This document shows positions 42,915 to 52,462 of a DNA stretch of 64,000 bases, one piece after another. The notes under the pieces were generated by a model, which did not search any database, was not told the origin of the DNA, and was given only the letters and a program-made list of their open reading frames with translations. The DNA comes from CAVYEM01 sp963767635 (GTDB lineage: Bacteria; Vulcanimicrobiota; Vulcanimicrobiia; Vulcanimicrobiales; Vulcanimicrobiaceae), in assembly GCA_963767635.1 (NCBI GenBank), contig CAVYEM010000001.1, positions 2,170,001 to 2,234,000 on the forward strand. Direction: 5' to 3'. Positions within the stretch are counted from its first letter, which is position 1. Each line of letters starts with the position of its first letter. Position numbers and translations under genes: made by a program.

Positions 42915-45387
42915 CAAGATCGCTTCGCAAGCCGGTGACTTGTACGGGAACGTTGAGTGATTCGCGGATGCGCATCGCCGCTTCGGCTGCATCGCGTCTG
43001 ATGCGGCCGTCAAACGCGCTGATGGACAAACGGTCGAGCGCCATTAGGAAGCGGCGATCCGCAAGTTGCTCCGCAGCCTGAATGGCCTTGCGCTGCACCA
43101 AAAACATCAAATCGTCCATGTAAGCGCCGATCGCGTCTACGGCGGCGCTGCGCTCCGTTTCCGCCACCTCACCGTGGCGCGCCAGCGCTTGGAGCGCGGC
43201 TCGGCGCAGGGCTTCTTCATTTGCGCGGCCGGCCGCTTGCACCAGCGGAGTGGTCGCGCGGGCGTCGGCAAGTTCTCCTAAACCCAGTGCCGCACCGGAC
43301 TCGACCACGCCGTTCCACGTTTTTTGCCCGAGCGCTGCAGACAGCACCTCGAACGCGCGGGAGTCCCGTGTTTTACCTAGTGAATGCAGCGCGGCCGCTT
43401 GTACGAAGTACGATGCATCCCCCCGCGCCGGGGCTAAAAGCGCGTCCGCAACACATGCATCCCTGAAATTGCCCAGCGCATCTGCCACCGCTCGACGAAC
43501 TTTAGGATGCTCGTGCCCGAGCGCGCGCACCAGCACTTCGCGAGCCCACGGCGCGCGAGTTTCCCCGAGTGCCTGCGCAGCTTCCGCCAGAACGCCCCAA
43601 AATGTTTCATGCTCGAAAGCTCGGGCCAGGGCGGCTCGCGCCGCCGTCGATGCTTCCTTGGCGAGTTCGCGCGCAGCACGTATGCGTGAAACGACGTCAG
43701 GATCCGCTTCGAGCGCCGCTGCTGCGAAATCCGCGCCGAGCTCGTACGAGACGTCTGCCAATATGAAAGCGCCGGGATCGAAGCGGAACAGTTTGGGTTC
43801 GAACTCAAGCGGCACCGTCACTGTTTCGTGTGCGCTCGAGACATGGATGCGAATGCGGCGCTCGCGCTTCGTGGAAAGTTCGGGCGCGAATGCGACGTCC
43901 ACGTCGAAAACGTACGCGGCGTTCGCGTCGTCGACGAGCTGCCGTTGATCGATGGAAATCGTTGCCGCGCGCCGTGCGGCATCGTACGAGACCGCCACCT
44001 TGATCTGCGGATGGCCGCCGCGCAGCACCCACTGGTCGAAAAACGCTCGCATGTTGCGTCCGGTGCTGTCTTCGATGGCGCGCACGAAATCGATCGTCTC
44101 GACGCTTCTTTGAGCGTTGTCGGCCACGTAGCGGCGAATGGAGCGCCAAAAGCGTCCTTCGCCCAGCTCGCCGCGCAACATATGCAGCACTGCCCCGCCT
44201 TTTTCATACAAGTGCCGGTCGAACAGTTCGATCGGATCCCGAAAGCGGTTATAGACGATCGGGCGCCGGTATCTGGCCGAGTCTTCGTGCAGATATCGCT
44301 CTACGCAGCCGAAGATATCGTACAAGTATTCGTCGTAGCCCAGGTCCGCTTCACGGAACACCGCTTCGAAGTAGGTCGCAAAGCCCTCATTGAGCCACGC
44401 GTGCGCCCAATCGCGGCATGTCAGCAAATCGCCGAACCATTGATGCGCCAGTTCGTGTGCCACGAGGGGATCGCTGGAGAAATCCAGGTGCGCGCGCTCG
44501 TCGTGCAGCGTACGATCGGTCTGCGTCGTTGCGGAAGTATTTTCCATACCGCCGAAGATGAAATCCGAGACGGCTATCTGCGAGTAGCGCGCGTACGGGT
44601 ACTGCATGCCTAATTTTTCTTCGAAAATTGCGATCATGTTCGGCGTCTTGCCGAAGGCGCGTTCGCCGTCGGCCTCGCGTCCCGGCAACACGTAGTAGTA
44701 CACGGGCAACGGTTCGCCCGCAGGCCGCGACACCGCGCGCTGAGGCATTTCGACGAACGGGCCTACCACCAGCGTCATCAGATACGTGGAGTGCGGTACG
44801 TCTTGCCGGTAACGATAGACCGTGCGATCCCCCTCCTCGCGCCGTTCCACCAGCGCGCCGTTGGAAAGCGCAAACTGACCGCGCGGAACGACGATCGTTG
44901 CGGACGTTGTTTGCTTTTCGTGCGGATAATCCAAGCACGGAAACCAATAGCGCGCGTTCTCGTCCTGGCTTTGCGTCCAAGCATGGCGCACTTTGGCGGG
45001 GCACTCCGGCGTTGGTTCGACAAAAAACAGCCCATGACGCGGACGATTTACGGCGTAAGAAACGGCGAACGTGGCTTCTTGCTCCGGCGCGATGGCCGGA
45101 TCGAAATGCAATTCGAGTTTTCGCGCCCGGTGTGCGAAAGGCACCGGAATGCCATCCCGCGTTACGGATGAAACATCCAAATCGACCGCATCCAGAGCCA
45201 GCAAAGAAACCGGTTCGTCGAGCGCGCGCACCGTCGTCGTGCAGACGCCACCCAATGCTGCACGCTCCAAATCCGGAGCGAGATGGAGGTCGATGTGCAA
45301 AACGTCGACCGTTTTGTCGGGTCCGTAACGCAGTGAAGAGCCGGGCAGCGCAAAGGCGCGATGCCCCGATTGATCATCCGAGTGCAT
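42853..45387 (-). CDS. M1-family aminopeptidase with C-terminal HEAT repeats
   Basis: 844 residues from the ATG at 45387. M1 catalytic core: substrate-binding GGMEN (FGGMENTSATT), zinc motif HELAHQWFGD with NEGFATYFE 18 residues on, and the Tyr region YEKGGAVLHML. Residues ~570-790 hold HEAT-like helical repeats (AALARAFEHETFWGVLAEAA, VRRAVADALGNFRD, AAALHSLGKTRDSRAFEVL, ALGLGELADARATTPLV) instead of the ERAP-type C-terminal domain. The last 30 residues form a short coiled coil (LREEQRKIQEKIEALS). No signal peptide: cytoplasmic peptide trimming is likely. Confidence 0.93.
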   Translation of the reverse strand: MHSDDQSGHRAFALPGSSLRYGPDKTVDVLHIDLHLAPDLERAALGGVCTTTVRALDEPVSLLALDAVDLDVSSVTRDGIPVPFAHRARKLELHFDPAIAPEQEATFAVSYAVNRPRHGLFFVEPTPECPAKVRHAWTQSQDENARYWFPCLDYPHEKQTTSATIVVPRGQFALSNGALVERREEGDRTVYRYRQDVPHSTYLMTLVVGPFVEMPQRAVSRPAGEPLPVYYYVLPGREADGERAFGKTPNMIAIFEEKLGMQYPYARYSQIAVSDFIFGGMENTSATTQTDRTLHDERAHLDFSSDPLVAHELAHQWFGDLLTCRDWAHAWLNEGFATYFEAVFREADLGYDEYLYDIFGCVERYLHEDSARYRRPIVYNRFRDPIELFDRHLYEKGGAVLHMLRGELGEGRFWRSIRRYVADNAQRSVETIDFVRAIEDSTGRNMRAFFDQWVLRGGHPQIKVAVSYDAARRAATISIDQRQLVDDANAAYVFDVDVAFAPELSTKRERRIRIHVSSAHETVTVPLEFEPKLFRFDPGAFILADVSYELGADFAAAALEADPDVVSRIRAARELAKEASTAARAALARAFEHETFWGVLAEAAQALGETRAPWAREVLVRALGHEHPKVRRAVADALGNFRDACVADALLAPARGDASYFVQAAALHSLGKTRDSRAFEVLSAALGQKTWNGVVESGAALGLGELADARATTPLVQAAGRANEEALRRAALQALARHGEVAETERSAAVDAIGAYMDDLMFLVQRKAIQAAEQLADRRFLMALDRLSISAFDGRIRRDAAEAAMRIRESLNVPVQVTGLRSDLDALREEQRKIQEKIEALSRT

Positions 45388-45388
45388 G

Positions 45389-46525
45389 CTACAGGGCCCG
45401 CGTTTCTGCGCAGCGGCGCCGGTTTCCCGGCGCCGCTGCCTGGCTCTTCGTGCGCGCTGCGGCGATTCGGCTCGAGTAGTTGATATCGCGCTCAATAGCG
45501 GCGCCGCTGGGCGAGGTGGACGTGATGATGACGCGCACCTGACCGCCGGAGATGACGTTGATCCCCATCGAGGTCGAGAAGTTCCCGTTGCCGTCGGCCG
45601 TCACGTCGGTTTGGAACGTGCCGGTACCCACCTGCAGCAAACCACCCAGGGTGCTCGCGCTCCCGGACGCGACGATGTGTACGGTCGATCCGGGAATCGT
45701 GTGGCCGCTCAAGGTGAAGTTTCCGGCGACCTTCGCGCCGGGTCCGGGACTGAGGCGGTTGATGAAGTTGGCTGCGGAGCCTGCGGCGGTCGTGAACGAC
45801 CAGCCGGTGTTGAACGATGCGCCTGCGGCGGTTGTGCCGGTAACCGCAACGTGATGCGTGCCCGGCGCAAGTTCAAAGTTCGGCGCTACGTCAAAACCGC
45901 TCGCATTGGCGTAGACCGACGAGGTGACATCGCGCCCGTCCACGCTCACACGCAGCGAATCTCGGTTGACGCTCTCACTGAACGTCGCATGCAGCGAGGG
46001 ATGAGTCGTATTGACCGTCGCGCCGTTGCCGGGACGCTCGTTGCTCAAATAAAAAGATTGGTTCGTCTGCGGCTGCGGCGTATAGTTCTGTGAGCCGCCG
46101 TTCGAGGAGATGTAGACGGTGTCCGAATTGCTGTCCCATCGCACGCCGGCGCCGAGCGCTTGAGCGACGAACCGCAGGGGAACCTCGGTGCGACCCGCCA
46201 CGGAAAAGGGCGCGACGTCCATCGTGTAACGGCTGCCATTGATAGTTGCGTCCGTGGAGCCCATCGTCAAGTGCACCGAGCGGCCCCGGCCTTGGGCATT
46301 GATGTTGCCGTTGGAATAGACGACCGTGGAGCCTAGACGCTCGAAGATCGCGCGCATCGGCACGAACACGCGGTTATTGCGCATTACCGGCGGCTGATCG
46401 AACGTGAGTACCTGTCCATCGACGATGACGGTCACGTGCTGCGCCAGCGCCGGCCCCGCCGTTGCCGCTGCAAAGAGCAACGACAAAGCGAGCGCTAGGC
46501 CTGCGGGCCATTTGAGTGCTTGCAT
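45389..46525 (-). CDS. Secreted stalk-domain (copper amine oxidase N-like) protein
   Basis: 378 residues. Signal peptide PAGLALALSLLFAAATAGPA; then two stalk-domain motifs characteristic of the copper amine oxidase N-terminal-like family: VTVIVDGQVLTFDQPPVM with RVFVPMRAIFERLGSTVV, and APFSVAGRTEVPLRFVAQAL with GVRWDSNSDTVYISS. A Gln/Asn linker leads to Ig-like folds (HPSLHATFSESVNRDSLRV; FTLSGHTIPGSTVHIVASG). No amine oxidase catalytic domain; the stalk is thought to mediate cell-surface binding. GGAGG lies 11 nt upstream of the ATG at 46525. Confidence 0.88.
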   Translation of the reverse strand: MQALKWPAGLALALSLLFAAATAGPALAQHVTVIVDGQVLTFDQPPVMRNNRVFVPMRAIFERLGSTVVYSNGNINAQGRGRSVHLTMGSTDATINGSRYTMDVAPFSVAGRTEVPLRFVAQALGAGVRWDSNSDTVYISSNGGSQNYTPQPQTNQSFYLSNERPGNGATVNTTHPSLHATFSESVNRDSLRVSVDGRDVTSSVYANASGFDVAPNFELAPGTHHVAVTGTTAAGASFNTGWSFTTAAGSAANFINRLSPGPGAKVAGNFTLSGHTIPGSTVHIVASGSASTLGGLLQVGTGTFQTDVTADGNGNFSTSMGINVISGGQVRVIITSTSPSGAAIERDINYSSRIAAARTKSQAAAPGNRRRCAETRAL

Positions 46526-46582
46526 ATCTAAAAATCCTCCGAGTGCGTGACAAGCGTATCTCTGTCTGCAGCAACGCTTACC

Positions 46583-46611
46583 CAGGCGTGCCGCGAGGCT
46601 CCGCACGCCTG
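46583..46611. terminator. Terminator-like hairpin between the RND pump and stalk-protein genes
   Basis: A perfect 9-bp inverted repeat CAGGCGTGC / GCACGCCTG with an 11-base loop, extended outward by GCAAC/GTTGC pairs. On the plus strand it is followed by TTGCTTTTT, a U-tract; on the minus strand, the sense of both flanking genes, there is no U run after the stem. It might therefore act mainly against antisense transcription, or as a weak attenuator. Confidence 0.5.
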
Positions 46612-46623
46612 TTGCTTTTTGTG

Positions 46624-49600
46624 CTACGTACTCGTCGGCACGGGGTGCATTTCGGCCCGGACGGCCCGCTTGTCGGCGCGGCGCTCCAGATAACCGATCC
46701 ACGTGTTGTAGATCATCGGCACTAAAAACAGCGTGAGAATCAGGGAGCTGATGAGGCCGCCGATGATGACTGTGCCCATCGCCTGGCGCCATTCGCCTCC
46801 TTCGGAGAGCCCGATTGCCAGCGGCAGCATGCCGAACACCATTGCACTGGTCGTCATGAGAATCGGTCGAAACCGCGTTGCGGACGCCGTGAGCACGGCT
46901 TCGCGAACGCGCATGCCGCGCTTGACCAGCGTGTTCGAATAATCGACGAGCAAGATGCCGTTTTTCGATACTAGACCGAACAACATCACGATGCCGAGCA
47001 TCGACAACAGGTTGAGCGATTGTCCTCCGTTGGGATCAATCTTGTGCATGAGCGCTAGCGCGACGAATGCGCCGATGATCGCCAGTGGGACCGAAAACAT
47101 GACGATGAGCGGCTCCAAGAACGAACCGTACAGGATCACCATCAGCATGTAGACCAGCATGAAGGACGTGAGGAGGGCGATGCCCATGTTCTGCATGGTC
47201 TCCATCATGTATTGCGTGTCGCCTTGCGCGGTCAGCGTTACCCCGGACGGCAAGAAGCCGGGCTGGTGCAGCTTGCGCTCCAACGGCGCGGTTACCGCGC
47301 CGAGCGAATAGTTGGGCAAATGATCGCCGAAGATGTTTACGACGCGCTCGCGATTGAGCCGATCGATCTTGGTCGGCGCTTTGGTCCATGTGAAGGTTGC
47401 GACGTCGGAAAGCGGAACGAGTGTGCCGTCCTCCGCGCGCACGCGAACGTTTTGGAGATTCGCGACCGTATTGCGGGTAGCCGCCGGAAACTGCACGCGA
47501 ACGTCGACCAACCCGTTGTCCGTGCGCACTTTGGTTGCAACCGCTCCGTCCACGGCGATGCGTGCCGCGAGCGCGGCCGCTGCCGGCGAAACGCCGATCA
47601 CGGCGGCCTTTGAAGAGTTGATCTGCACGTTGAGGCGCGGAGCCGCGACTTCCGAGCTGGTTTCGACGTTCACGCTGCCCGGCGTGCTTCTTAGCGTTCC
47701 CGCCACTTTTTCAGCCGCGGCGTCGATTTCATTTTCCGGACCCGCAAGCGAATAAAAGATCGACGTTCCCGATCCGCCGCCGCTGTCGCCGGAGACTTGC
47801 AATTTGCCGCCCGGGATCAGATAGCCCAGCTTGCGAATCCGTTCGATCATTTGGTTCGTATCTTTGCGGCGGTTGTCCAGCGTGGAAGCATTGAGCTGCG
47901 CGTAATTGCCGCCGATCGCTTGCCCCCAGCCGAACGGTTTGTGCCCGACGGTCGAGCTGACCGATTTGATTCCGTCGATTTTCATGATCGCGTTCTCGAG
48001 CCGATCCACGTATTTCGCAGTGGTGAGGATAGGCGTGCCGGGCGGATACGTAACCGTCATGTTGATCGAGCCGGTCTGAATGGCGGGCATGAAGTCGAAG
48101 GTGATCTGCCCGAGCAGCGGCACGATGGCGGCGAGCACGATCGGCAGCCCAAAGGTGGCGATCGTTACGGGCTTGTTCGTCCCGAACGCGCGCACGCTGC
48201 GCGCCGCGAAGCGCCCGAGATTGCGCATGCCGTCGCGGGCTGCATGTTCCACGCGCACCGCGGCGTTGGCGCCGTTGGACGAATAGCTTGGCGAAAGATC
48301 CTTCTTTCCGGCCATCAAACGCAGGATGAAGCCTGCCAGAAGTCCTACGGCAAGCATTGCAACGACGAACGCGTCGAATCCCGTCGCCGCCATTCCGCCG
48401 GAAACCAGCATGAACGCGTTCACCAGCAGCAGCGCGCAGACGAACACCACGAGGAAGCCGTGCGCCAACGCAAACGGCAGCGCCTTGGAGCGATACCATT
48501 CGAGAATGCGATCGTAGCGCTGCACGAACACGTTGAGGATCACCAGCGCGATTAAGAATATCCCGGCGAGCTTGACGAAGTTGTTCGGAACCCACGCGAG
48601 CGCCACGCCCAAAACGGTCAAACCGATGTCCAGCCAGACGTTCTTGAACGCGTTCATCCACTTTGGGGCGGCCTGCGAGCGGCGCACCACGCTCCACTTC
48701 GCGGCGAGCAGCGGCGTGAGCGTGAACGAGACGAACAACGAGAACAGCGTCGCAACGACGACCACCAGGGCGTACTCTTTCAAGTACGCGCCGACGATGC
48801 CTGAAAGGAACGCAATCGGCAGAAACACCACGACGTCGACCATCGTGATGGCGACCGCTGCACCCCCGATCTCGCTGCGGCCGTTGACCGCCGCGTCGAT
48901 GGGCTCTTGGCCCAGGTCGCGATGGCGCGTAATGTTCTCCAACACGACGATCGAATCGTCGACCAGGATGCCGATGATCAGCGAGAGACCCATCAGCGAC
49001 ATCATGTCGAGATGGAAGCCCAGCACGTTCATGACGATGAACGTCGAGAGGATCGAACTTGGAATTGCGACGAGTACGACGATCGCGTTGCGCCACGCGT
49101 GCAGAAAGAGCATCATGACGATCGCCGTCAAAAATATGCCTTCCAGCAGCGATTGCCACACGCCCTTGAGCGAGGCTTGGGTGTAGTCGGCGGGCGCGTC
49201 GATTTCGTGGAATTGCAGCTGCGGGAACTGCGCTTCGATCTGCTTGAGCCGCTCGCGCGCGATCTGCGTGGACTTGATCTCGTCGGCGTTGATGTCGCGC
49301 CCCAGTTCCACGTATAGGCGCGGCTTGCCGTTGTAGTGTGAAAAGGTCCGCTGCTCGACGTAACTGTCGGAGGCCTTGGCGACGTCTCCGATCGTCAAAA
49401 GCTTCGAAGACTGCCCTGGGACCACGAGCGGGATCGCGGCCAAATCCTGCGCGTTGTTAACTTCGGCATGAACCGAGACGCTGGTTTCCTGCGTCGGCTG
49501 CGTCATCAAGCCGCCGGGCAGCAGGGCGTTGTTAGCCGAGACCGCGTTGAAAACGTCCGGCAGCGTCGCGCCTAGCGCGACGAGTGAGCCGGGATCCGGC

Positions 49601-50160
49601 TGAACGTGGAATTCGCGTGTCTGCCCGCCATAGACGTCGACCGTCTGCACGTTCGGAATCTGTTTGAGGATCGGCTCGACGCTGTTGTTCACAAGATCGG
49701 TCAGCTGCGTGGGCGAGAGCGAGTTCGAACTAACTGCGATGTCCAGCAGCGGCTCCGAGGCGCCGTTTTTGTAAACGAACGGCGGATCGAGATCGCTGGG
49801 CATGAACACCCGGGCGGTATCGACGCGGCGCTGCACGTCCACGGCGGCCAAATCGAGGTCGGTGCCCAGTTTGAACTGCACGACGACCGACGCCGAGCCC
49901 TCCTGTGCGGTCGCGGAGAGCTGATCGAGATGGTCGATGCCGTCCAGCTGGTCCTCGATCGGCTTGACGATGAGGCGCTCCATGTCTTGCGGCGATGCGC
50001 CCGGATAGTCGGCTTCGACGACGACGATTGGAAAGGTGGTGCCCGGCGGGCTGGAGCTGCGGCCAAGTTGGAGATACGAAATGGCCCCGAAGACCGCCAA
50101 GGCGATAAAAACCATGGCAGTGATGACGGGCCGGTTAATCGCGAAACGGGTCAACCACAC
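46624..50160 (-). CDS. RND (HAE1/AcrB-type) efflux pump, with an extra multi-helix insertion
   Basis: 1178 residues, against about 1030-1060 for typical AcrB-type pumps. Family marks: N-terminal RFAINRPVITAMVFIALAVFG, TM4 proton-relay Asp pair in IIGILVDDSIVVLENI, ATLFSLFVSFTLTPLLA, and the C-terminal LLSMLGIVMLFGLVSKNGILL cut at FGLVSKNG. About 150 extra residues lie between TM6 and the second porter domain (roughly 505-650), with four hydrophobic helices: LDIGLTVLGVALAWV, AGIFLIALVILNVFV, GFLVVFVCALLLVNAFML, FVVAMLAVGLLAGFIL. An even number keeps topology. The GTG start at 50160 has GGGAG upstream. No adaptor or outer-membrane channel gene is adjacent. Confidence 0.93.
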   Translation of the reverse strand: MWLTRFAINRPVITAMVFIALAVFGAISYLQLGRSSSPPGTTFPIVVVEADYPGASPQDMERLIVKPIEDQLDGIDHLDQLSATAQEGSASVVVQFKLGTDLDLAAVDVQRRVDTARVFMPSDLDPPFVYKNGASEPLLDIAVSSNSLSPTQLTDLVNNSVEPILKQIPNVQTVDVYGGQTREFHVQPDPGSLVALGATLPDVFNAVSANNALLPGGLMTQPTQETSVSVHAEVNNAQDLAAIPLVVPGQSSKLLTIGDVAKASDSYVEQRTFSHYNGKPRLYVELGRDINADEIKSTQIARERLKQIEAQFPQLQFHEIDAPADYTQASLKGVWQSLLEGIFLTAIVMMLFLHAWRNAIVVLVAIPSSILSTFIVMNVLGFHLDMMSLMGLSLIIGILVDDSIVVLENITRHRDLGQEPIDAAVNGRSEIGGAAVAITMVDVVVFLPIAFLSGIVGAYLKEYALVVVVATLFSLFVSFTLTPLLAAKWSVVRRSQAAPKWMNAFKNVWLDIGLTVLGVALAWVPNNFVKLAGIFLIALVILNVFVQRYDRILEWYRSKALPFALAHGFLVVFVCALLLVNAFMLVSGGMAATGFDAFVVAMLAVGLLAGFILRLMAGKKDLSPSYSSNGANAAVRVEHAARDGMRNLGRFAARSVRAFGTNKPVTIATFGLPIVLAAIVPLLGQITFDFMPAIQTGSINMTVTYPPGTPILTTAKYVDRLENAIMKIDGIKSVSSTVGHKPFGWGQAIGGNYAQLNASTLDNRRKDTNQMIERIRKLGYLIPGGKLQVSGDSGGGSGTSIFYSLAGPENEIDAAAEKVAGTLRSTPGSVNVETSSEVAAPRLNVQINSSKAAVIGVSPAAAALAARIAVDGAVATKVRTDNGLVDVRVQFPAATRNTVANLQNVRVRAEDGTLVPLSDVATFTWTKAPTKIDRLNRERVVNIFGDHLPNYSLGAVTAPLERKLHQPGFLPSGVTLTAQGDTQYMMETMQNMGIALLTSFMLVYMLMVILYGSFLEPLIVMFSVPLAIIGAFVALALMHKIDPNGGQSLNLLSMLGIVMLFGLVSKNGILLVDYSNTLVKRGMRVREAVLTASATRFRPILMTTSAMVFGMLPLAIGLSEGGEWRQAMGTVIIGGLISSLILTLFLVPMIYNTWIGYLERRADKRAVRAEMHPVPTST

Positions 50161-50362
50161 TACAAAGACTCCCGGACGGCTCTACGCCTTACTCTACGGC
50201 ACAATCGTCTGCCGGGTTTCAGCAGTGACGGCTTTTTGCGTTCGACCGACCTGTGGGCCTCTGAAGCGATCGGACCTTGCAGGCGCCCGTCTTGCTGATA
50301 GGGACAGCGTAGCGCAAGCATCCTCCACGTCGCTAGGGCGATACGGTTATGGTTCGCACCAC

Positions 50363-50414
50363 TGAGTTCGCAAAGAATCGCCCCTGCATTGCAGCGACGT
50401 TTTTGCGAACTCAT
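50363..50414. repeat. 12-bp perfect inverted repeat 3' of tRNA-Leu
   Basis: TGAGTTCGCAAA (50363-50374) and its reverse complement (50403-50414) flank a 28-base loop that contains CTGCATTGCAG. It abuts the 3' end of the minus-strand tRNA-Leu and lies upstream of the RND gene. No U-tract follows, so it is not a canonical intrinsic terminator; it may be a processing or attenuation hairpin. The rest of 50161-50362 shows no gene and presumably carries the RND promoter. Confidence 0.5.
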
Positions 50415-50498
50415 GCGCGAGACTGGACTCGAACCAGCACGCCCTTGCGGGCGCTAGCCCCTCAAGCTAGTGCGTCTACCAATTCCGCCACTCGCGCA
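50415..50498 (-). tRNA. tRNA-Leu (anticodon GAG)
   Basis: An 84-nt class II tRNA. Acceptor arms GCGCGAG / CTCGCGC pair fully; D-arm contains GGTAGACGC; anticodon stem CTAGC / GCTAG encloses loop TTGAGGG with anticodon GAG, reading CUC/CUU codons; the long variable arm GCCCGCAAGGGC is typical of Leu; the T-arm GGTTCGAGTCC is intact. Discriminator base A. CCA is not encoded. Confidence 0.96.
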
Positions 50499-50540
50499 CG
50501 GGGCTGTTTGTATTTGAAGGATGCGTGCCAAGCGCCCTCT

Positions 50541-51476
50541 TTAGCGCATGTTTGGATCGAGCGCGTCGCGCAAACCGTCTCCGATATAATTTATGGCGAG
50601 CACCGTCACGAGGATGCACAGGCCCGGAAACACTGCAGCCCACCAAGCGACCTCAAGATTGCTCTCGGCATTTGCCAGCATGTTGCCCCACGATGCCGTC
50701 GGCGGCTGAATGCCGAACCCCAGGAACGAGAGCGTCGACTCCAGGACGATGACGTTGGCCACGTCCAGCGTCGCCTGCACGATAATCGGAGCGATCGCGT
50801 TGGGCAACAAATGCCGCAGCATGATGCGCACGTCCCCGTTGCCCAGAGCTCGCGCGGCTTCCGTATATTCGCGCTCGCGCAGTGAAAGGTACGACGCGCG
50901 TACGAGCCGTGCAACCCCGGGCCAGGAAAGCGCTCCGATAATCACCACGATGACGCCAAAACCCAGCGATGCTTTGCTGGAGCTCGCGGCGACGATCGCG
51001 GTGAGCGTGAGCAGCAGCGGCAAGAGCGGGATCGATAAAAACACATCGGTAATGCGCATCACGACGTAGTCGACCCAGCCGCCGTAATAGCCGGCGACCG
51101 CTCCGAGCACCGTGCCGATCATCAGTTCCATCACGACCGCGGCCACGCCGACGGTCAGAGAAATGCGCGCCCCGAACATCAACCGTGAGAGTAAATCGCG
51201 ACCGTTTTCGTCGCTTCCGAGCGCGTGCGCGCCACATTGCGAGGCATCCTGGAAACACGGCGGCAGCGGATTGCCCTGCCAGTGGACGTTGTCGATGGCG
51301 TTCGGATCGTACGGCGCGAATTTGGGCGCAAAAATCGCCACGACGATCATCAGCAACAGCACGACTGCGCCCGCCATCGCTAATTTGTGTTTTCGGAAAC
51401 GCGACCAAACGGTATTCTTGCTGTAGACTACCTCGTCTTGCACCAGCGGCTGATTAACCGGAGCGGAAAGTGCCAT
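50541..51476 (-). CDS. Oligopeptide/dipeptide ABC transporter permease (OppC/DppC-like)
   Basis: 311 residues. An N-terminal helix (MAGAVVLLLMIVVAIFAP) and OppC-type N-domain (LGSDENGRDLLSRLMFGARISL cut at GRDLLSR), then a BPD_transp_1 domain with six spans and the EAA motif REYTEAARALGNGDVRIMLRHLLPN (EAARALG). It forms the membrane channel with the OppB-like protein encoded just upstream in the same direction (gap 6 nt). No binding protein or ATPase gene is adjacent in the window. Confidence 0.92.
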   Translation of the reverse strand: MALSAPVNQPLVQDEVVYSKNTVWSRFRKHKLAMAGAVVLLLMIVVAIFAPKFAPYDPNAIDNVHWQGNPLPPCFQDASQCGAHALGSDENGRDLLSRLMFGARISLTVGVAAVVMELMIGTVLGAVAGYYGGWVDYVVMRITDVFLSIPLLPLLLTLTAIVAASSSKASLGFGVIVVIIGALSWPGVARLVRASYLSLREREYTEAARALGNGDVRIMLRHLLPNAIAPIIVQATLDVANVIVLESTLSFLGFGIQPPTASWGNMLANAESNLEVAWWAAVFPGLCILVTVLAINYIGDGLRDALDPNMR

Positions 51477-51482
51477 GCTTCC

Positions 51483-52459
51483 TCAGTCGTACTTCACGCG
51501 CGGATCGAGCCACGCGTACGCCACGTCGGCGAACAAATTGAAAAATACCACCAGAAACGCGTTGAACACCAGATAACCCATCATCAGCGCGATGTCTTGC
51601 TGGCCCAGCGCATTGAAGAACAGCCGGCCTTCACCCGGCCAGGCGAAGATCGTTTCGGTCACGATTGCGCCGCCGAACAGTCCGGGCAGCGTGAGCGCCG
51701 TCACGGTCACCAGCGGAATGAGCGCGTTTTTCAGTCCGTGCTTGAAGAGCACGGTGCGAAAATTCAGGCCCTTGGCCCACGCCGTGCGCATGTAGTCCGT
51801 CTTGATGACTTCCAGCATCGAGCATACGCATGAACCTGCTGTAGAGCGCGACTTGCAGGAGCGCCAGCACGATCGCGGGCAAGATCAAATGCGTGGCGCG
51901 GTCACCGAAATCGAACGTGTCCGCGCTCGAAATGCCGGCCGAGGGCAGCTGAATCAAATACCCGCCGGGCAGCGGTATCCCGTGAACGGCGAACGCGAGC
52001 CTGCATCATGAGCGCGAACCAGAAGACCGGCATGGACTGCCCGAAGAATGCGAACGTCGTGATGAAGTAGTCCCAGATCGAATACGGTCGCACTGCCGCG
52101 AAAAGACCGGCGGAAACCCCGATGATGAACGCGATGACGAACGAAGAAACCATCAGTTCGAGCGTTGCGGGAAGCCGCTCGAGAATCGCGTTGAACACCG
52201 GCTCTGAATTGCTGGTCGAGTAGCCGAAATCGCCGATGACGACTCGTCCGAGCCACAGGACGTACTGAACGACGATGGGACGATCGTAGCCCAAATTGTG
52301 CTTCAGACGCGCGATGTCGGCCTGCGTGATATGCGGGTTCTGCAGGTACGGTCCGAGGCCCCCGCCCGGCGCGTTGTGCAAGATCACGAACAGGATCAGC
52401 GAGATCAAAATCAGCAGCGGAACCGCTTGAAGCGTCCGCCGGATGACGTAGGTGAACAG
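51483..52459 (-). CDS. Oligopeptide/dipeptide ABC transporter permease (OppB/DppB-like), two frameshifts
   Basis: OppB-type permease in three frames. N-terminal part: FTYVIRRTLQAVPLLILI, APGGGLGPYLQNP, GDFGYSTSNSEPVFNAILERLPATLEL cut at PATLEL. At ~52001 CAGGCTCGCG carries one extra G; the middle continues LAFAVHGIPLPGGYLIQLP, ILPAIVLALLQVALYSRFMR. At ~51826 CGTATGCTCG carries one extra base; then SMLEVIKTDYMRTAWAKGL and the rest to DPRVKYD. Codons match the family throughout once repaired. The N-terminus lacks a canonical start: it begins at CTG (52459) straight after the kce stop, possibly a miscalled ATG. It is cotranscribed with oppC and probably with kce. Confidence 0.82.
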
Positions 52460-52462
52460 CGG

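Noticed and set aside
45389..46525. Copper amine oxidase
   Set aside because: Only the N-terminal stalk-like domain is present; the topaquinone catalytic domain and copper His ligands are missing.
46583..46611. Canonical terminator of the stalk-protein gene
   Set aside because: The U-tract is on the plus strand, opposite to the direction of both flanking genes; kept only as a low-confidence hairpin.
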